Below, in pieces: positions 60,647 through 64,000 of a stretch of DNA of 64,000 nt. Under the pieces are notes generated by a model. It had not been told where the DNA came from. It saw only the letters and a list, made by a program, of their open reading frames with translations, and ran no database searches. Source of the DNA: JAOZTV01 sp965371805 (GTDB lineage: Bacteria; Acidobacteriota; Aminicenantia; UBA2199); contig CBDUZW010000005.1 of the NCBI GenBank assembly GCA_965371805.1, positions 62,001 to 126,000 of the forward strand, given 5' to 3'. Position 1 is the stretch's first letter, and each line of letters begins with the position of its first letter. The translations under genes and the position numbers were made by a program.

Positions 60647-61489
60647 GTGAAAAAAGATAAATATACATATAATAAGTTTACTTTACAATTCTATAATTTA
60701 TCAATTGAATCAATTTATCGGGAATATATACTAAAAAAAACACTCATCTTCTGTCAAATTGCATGGGGGATTGTGATCTTTCTGGGTAGTGCATTTGCTC
60801 TGCTGGATAATCAGGTATTCAAAGAAAAAAGTAATATTGTATTGCTTGCCCGCATAATCATCATCTCACTTTCTTTCATTATCTTAGGGACAACTTTTAC
60901 TAAACAACTAAGAAAATACCAGCAATTAAACTCTTTTCTGATTATTATGATTATCGGTTTTTTTTGTATTTTCCTTATATTTATAAGTGATCCTCTTGCT
61001 TTCACACCTTATTTTACAGGATTATTTTTTGCTTTCACTGGAATGTTTGCAACTACAGGTTCAGGTTTCAAGTATAGCGTCATTGCTCTATTAACGATCC
61101 TTGTATCATTTGAAATTGCTATCGGTATGTTTAGCCCAATTTCTCCTGCTATTTTTCTAGTGTACACTTTTTTTTTATTTGGAATGATACTAATATTTAT
61201 ATTTATGGGGTATTTTGTTGAGAATATTTCCAGACAAAACTTTATTGTCTCTGCAAAACTACAGGACTCATTAGATGAAGTAAAAATGTTAAGTGGTATG
61301 TTCCCAATTTGTGCTCACTGTAAAAAAATTAGAGATGATGACGGTTATTGGCAACAGGTTGAAGTGTATATTAAAGAACACTCTGAAGCAGAGTTTTCAC
61401 ATAGTTTATGTCCCACATGTTTAACAGAACTTTATAGTAAAGAAAAATGGTTTAAGAACTATCATAGTAATCAGGAGCCAATTAATTAA
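60647..61489 (+). CDS. polytopic membrane protein with a C-terminal kinase-associated Zn motif
   Basis: A 280-aa protein with a GTG start (AGAGGA before it). Six transmembrane helices (about 35-60, 70-90, 100-120, 125-145, 150-165, 170-190) fill the front. A short coiled region leads to a C-terminal cysteine domain (about 215-270): FPICAHCKKIRDDDGYWQQVE and HSLCPTCLTELY, likely a zinc-binding unit. This same C-terminal sequence is a frequent tail of sensor kinases and response regulators in Desulfobacterota and similar groups, but here no kinase, receiver or GGDEF domain is present. It may be a sensor that lost its output. Strong promoter upstream; otherwise isolated. Confidence 0.72.
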   Translation: MKKDKYTYNKFTLQFYNLSIESIYREYILKKTLIFCQIAWGIVIFLGSAFALLDNQVFKEKSNIVLLARIIIISLSFIILGTTFTKQLRKYQQLNSFLIIMIIGFFCIFLIFISDPLAFTPYFTGLFFAFTGMFATTGSGFKYSVIALLTILVSFEIAIGMFSPISPAIFLVYTFFLFGMILIFIFMGYFVENISRQNFIVSAKLQDSLDEVKMLSGMFPICAHCKKIRDDDGYWQQVEVYIKEHSEAEFSHSLCPTCLTELYSKEKWFKNYHSNQEPIN

Positions 61490-61521
61490 TATCTCTCTTT
61501 TTATTTATAGGGCCAAATAAG

Positions 61522-62022
61522 TTAAAATGAATGCTCAACTAGAAATTCTTGTAATATATCTTGAGAGAACCTGATTTTACTACTCTGGGAACAACCAATT
61601 CTTGAACAGAAAGATTGGGCATAGCTTTTTTGAAACTGTTTGTCCATATAAAAAATATAAATTGGAGCCTTGCAATAGCAGTTCAATAGTATGGGTAATT
61701 CACTTTTGCACTCCGGACAGTAAACCTTTACCTCTTCTCCCTGAATAAATGGATTTCCTTTTATATATTGTTTTGAGTTATCTCCTATAACAGGAGAAAT
61801 TACAATTTCAGTTTCTTCTCTAGTATCTTTTTTTCTATAAATAAGATTTATCCCTTTATTTCCATCAATTAGAACATCACTCATCATATCATGCCCGTTT
61901 TGACAATACGCATTATACAGGACAACCTTCTCTTTATGCATACCATATTTATTTTCCGGTAAGTTTACAGCAATATCCACAGGAAAATTTATTTTTCCAT
62001 CTTTAGTATATATTTTGCTCAT
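61522..62022 (-). CDS. hypothetical protein with cysteine-pair (zinc-ribbon-like) motifs
   Basis: A 166-aa cytoplasmic protein with GAGGAGGGACAA before its ATG, so translation looks efficient. Cysteines are grouped in YCQNGHDMM, VYCPECKSELP, NCYCKAP and FCSRIGCSQ, suggesting one or two zinc or iron sites. It ends in a small helical tail (FSQDILQEFLVEHSF). I do not recognise a named family. It is convergent with the membrane protein at 60647. A metal-binding or redox role is possible but unproven. Confidence 0.6.
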   Translation of the reverse strand: MSKIYTKDGKINFPVDIAVNLPENKYGMHKEKVVLYNAYCQNGHDMMSDVLIDGNKGINLIYRKKDTREETEIVISPVIGDNSKQYIKGNPFIQGEEVKVYCPECKSELPILLNCYCKAPIYIFYMDKQFQKSYAQSFCSRIGCSQSSKIRFSQDILQEFLVEHSF

Positions 62023-62495
62023 TTGTCCCTCCTCTATAATAAGTATAATTCTTTTTATAAAAAACCAACATTTTTTTTATATTATATTAAAAAGGGATAG
62101 CAATTCGTATTTTTTTTTTATAAAGCCTGAAAATCAATTTGAAAAACAGTCCTGACTTAATAAGAATTTATTTATATATTAGCACTTTAGAATGCTAGAA
62201 GACCATCAAATGTTATCAAATATAACTCTCATTGTTGAAGTTCAGAAACATATTAGACTCTGACCCTCCAAAAAAACCCAAATGATATTTTATAAAATAA
62301 AACCAACATTTGTAGGAATGTGTGAAATTCGTAGAGTTTTCCAAAGGATTGTGAAAAACTTGGAAAGTTTTTCAAGTAAATGTTGGAATCGTGTTTTTAG
62401 ATTTCAATATTTAAATCAATCCTGGCATTTCCACGAACCTTACTCTTTTACGTTTTTTAAAACAATAATATTAATAAATAGGAGTATTTAGGAAT
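62023..62495. other. 473-bp gap before the transposase, with nested hairpins
   Basis: No supportable gene. It contains a nested inverted repeat (62303-62386): outer arms CCAACATTT / AAATGTTGG and an inner stem TGAAAAACTT-GGA-AAGTTTTTCA (62352-62374). Part of it can also pair with the upstream TTTTCCAA, giving two mutually exclusive folds. It may be the left flank or end of the transposon. Confidence 0.4.
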
Positions 62496-63578
62496 ATGCA
62501 TTTAATATTTACAAAGAATTTTACAAAAGGCTATAATAAATGTATGAGATATTTACAGGATATTGTAGGACATCCCAAAGAGTTTGAGATAAAGAGAAGG
62601 ATTAAGGTAACTGAATTTTTTGATAAATATGGTCTTGCCGCTACCAGAGAAGCATTTGGAGTTGGTAGAGCAACTATTTATATATGAAAGAGGAAATTAA
62701 AAGAATCAGATGGAAAATTAAGCGGTTTAGCTTCAAAAAGTAGAACACCTAAAAATAAAAGAAAAAGGAAAGTAAACAGATTAATTAAAGAATTTATAAT
62801 TAATTATAGATGGAAATATCATGGAGTTGGCAAAGAAGCAATAAAGCCTGCTTTAGATAAATATTGTAAAAACAATGATATTGAAAGTGTCTCTGAATCT
62901 ACAATAGGTAGAGTTATAAAGGATTTAAAAGAATTAGGTATGTTAATAGATAATAATATTAAAATAACTGTTCATGGAGGAAGTGGGAACCTAATGTTTA
63001 AAAAGAAAAAGAGAATAAAGAAATTACAAAGAAAAGGTTACAAACCTAAAAAACCAGGAGATCTGGTGCAGATGGATTCAATAGCTATTTTTTTTGAAGG
63101 AGTGAAAAGATATTTAATTACTGGCATAGACCTATCTACAAAATTTGCCTTTGCTATGGCATTTACAAAATTAAATAGTAAAAAAAGTAAAATGTTTTTT
63201 GTCAATTTTTCTAAAGTTGCTCCGTTTAAAATTAAAAACATACAAACTGACAATGGAAAAGAGTTTGAAAAAGACTTTAAACAGTATATTAGAGGGCAAC
63301 CTATTAATCATTTTTTTACTTATCCAAGGCGACCACAGAGTAATGGAGGGATTGAAAGGTTTAATAGAACTATAAAAGAACAGTTTATCTCTTGGGAAAA
63401 GGAGGACTTATTTGATGATATTGAGGAGTTTAATAAAAAATTAATGGAGTATCTAATTTGGTATAATACAAAAAAACCGCATAGGGCTATTAACAAATTA
63501 ACTCCATTAAGGTATTATATGAATATGGTTATTAAAAATTCTTTTAAGTCTAATATGTGTGGCTGTCTCACAACTTAA
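62496..63578 (+). pseudogene. DDE transposase (integrase-core) interrupted by one TGA
   Basis: A 360-codon transposase gene broken by an in-frame TGA at 62685-62687. The N-terminal helix-turn-helix (GLAATREAFGVGRATIY) stops at the codon where homologues carry Trp, and the frame continues at once as KRKLKESDGKLSGLASKSRTPK. The catalytic DDE core follows: Asp in VQMDSIAIFF, Asp in IQTDNGKEF, Glu in NGGIERFN, with 34 residues between the last two. It resembles IS481/rve-type transposases. Terminal inverted repeats were not identified with confidence. Confidence 0.8.
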
Positions 63579-63604
63579 AAAAATAAATACTAAATCTTAA
63601 CTAA

Positions 63605-64000
63605 ATCATAAACGAGATAGAAGCAGATTATAGCAAGTGTTTTTTATTACCACCATCAATTGAAAATTGGATACCCACAGATCATCCTTCCCGATTCATT
63701 AAAGAGTTCGTAGACAAATTAAACTTATGTGAATTAGAGTTCCAAGAACGAAAAAATCAAGAAGGACGGCCTAATTATTCAAATAAACTATTACTCAAGG
63801 TTTGGCTTTATGGATATTTTGAGAAGATCTATAGCACCCGAGAATTAGAAAAAGCCTGTAAAGACAGGATGGCGCTGATATGGTTAACTGGTATGAATTA
63901 TCCAGACCATAATACTATTTGGAGATTTTTTAAGAAAAATAAAAGTTGTATAAAAAATGTGTTCAAGCAGACTGTTCATATAGCTATAAAAAACAATCTT
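63605..64000 (+). pseudogene. IS1182-like transposase, 5' part, no start codon
   Basis: The frame runs to the window edge and reads KCFLLPPSIENWIPTDHPSRF, then NQEGRPNYSNKLLLKVWLYG and MALIWLTGMNYPDHNTIWRFF, which are typical of the N-terminal DUF772 region of IS1182-family transposases. No ATG, GTG or TTG lies before the conserved start; the frame follows a TAA at 63602-63604 with only ATC and ATA codons. It is therefore 5'-truncated or relies on a rare start. It directly follows the other transposase, suggesting nested insertion. Confidence 0.75.

Noticed and set aside
62282..62491. 69-codon ORF before the transposase
   Set aside because: It lies across the nested hairpin region, has no ribosome-binding site and no recognisable domain; it is best explained as chance in non-coding DNA.
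62685..62687. Possible use of TGA as a tryptophan codon
   Set aside because: TGA ends several clear genes here (for example the anti-sigma gene, whose stop is part of an ATGA overlap with the caspase start, and the DUF4143 remnant), so recoding is unlikely.
1..64000. CRISPR arrays, rRNA and tRNA genes
   Set aside because: No regularly spaced direct repeats or rRNA/tRNA consensus stretches were found on reading both strands; short tRNA genes could still be missed without a covariance search.

Overview
The window is AT-rich DNA, densely coded on both strands, from what looks like a Gram-negative, probably anaerobic or microaerotolerant bacterium. Outer-membrane beta-barrels, a LolA/LolCDE-like export operon, many signal peptides and a lipoprotein indicate two membranes. 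Lysine is made by the LysW carrier route of the alpha-aminoadipate pathway. Long Reg_prop sensor kinases, 6-bladed beta-propeller proteins of the 'FGKKGEGP' type, ECF sigma/anti-sigma pairs and rubrerythrin suggest an uncultured phylum; an Aminicenantes/Acidobacteriota-like lineage is my low-confidence guess. No rRNA, tRNA or CRISPR array was seen.

Layout. 1-4.7 kb: minus-strand lysine operon lysW-homocitrate synthase-lysX-lysY-class II amidotransferase-lysZ, with a divergent ACT-domain protein. 5.7-7.1 kb: remnant of a DUF4143 ATPase gene and a ferredoxin-like protein. 7.3-11.4 kb: a hybrid Reg_prop sensor kinase split by a frameshift in an A10 run. 11.5-16.9 kb: a secreted propeller protein with a tiny downstream peptide, an M28 peptidase and an M3 lipoprotein peptidase. 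17-24.6 kb: a sigma-54 cluster (NtrC-type regulator, secreted repeat protein, Reg_prop kinase, small secreted protein). Both secreted-protein genes have sigma-54 promoters with paired upstream dyads 20 bp apart. 24.8-28.6 kb: threonine synthase, a receiver protein, threonine dehydratase and an SDR. 28.7-33.1 kb: two convergent nfeD-slipin pairs, one interrupted by a 178-nt inverted-repeat element. 33.2-41.6 kb: GntR and TetR regulators with clear operators, then a LolA/LolCDE-like/barrel operon and an ABC-2 exporter. 41.7-46.7 kb: Fic protein, a second propeller protein and a CDGSH-Fer4-CDGSH-Rieske-TPP fusion enzyme. 46.7-50.8 kb: ECF sigma, anti-sigma and a caspase fused to a beta-barrel, with a divergent paralogous barrel gene that carries the same ECF-type promoter. 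50.8-55.2 kb: a second ECF sigma/anti-sigma operon with two DUF4097 proteins, then a secreted asparaginase-like hydrolase. 55.3-62 kb: rubrerythrin, a bd-like oxidase with c-type heme motifs, TypA/BipA, and orphan zinc-motif proteins. 62.2-64 kb: two decayed transposase genes.

The strongest unifying theme is envelope sensing. Two ECF sigma factors each have a recognisable promoter motif found twice in the window. A sigma-54 regulator has its own dyad motif. A YtrA-type GntR regulator shares its operator with a propeller gene 21 kb away. Several genes have a -10 box 4-7 nt before the start codon and no Shine-Dalgarno sequence, which implies leaderless mRNAs.
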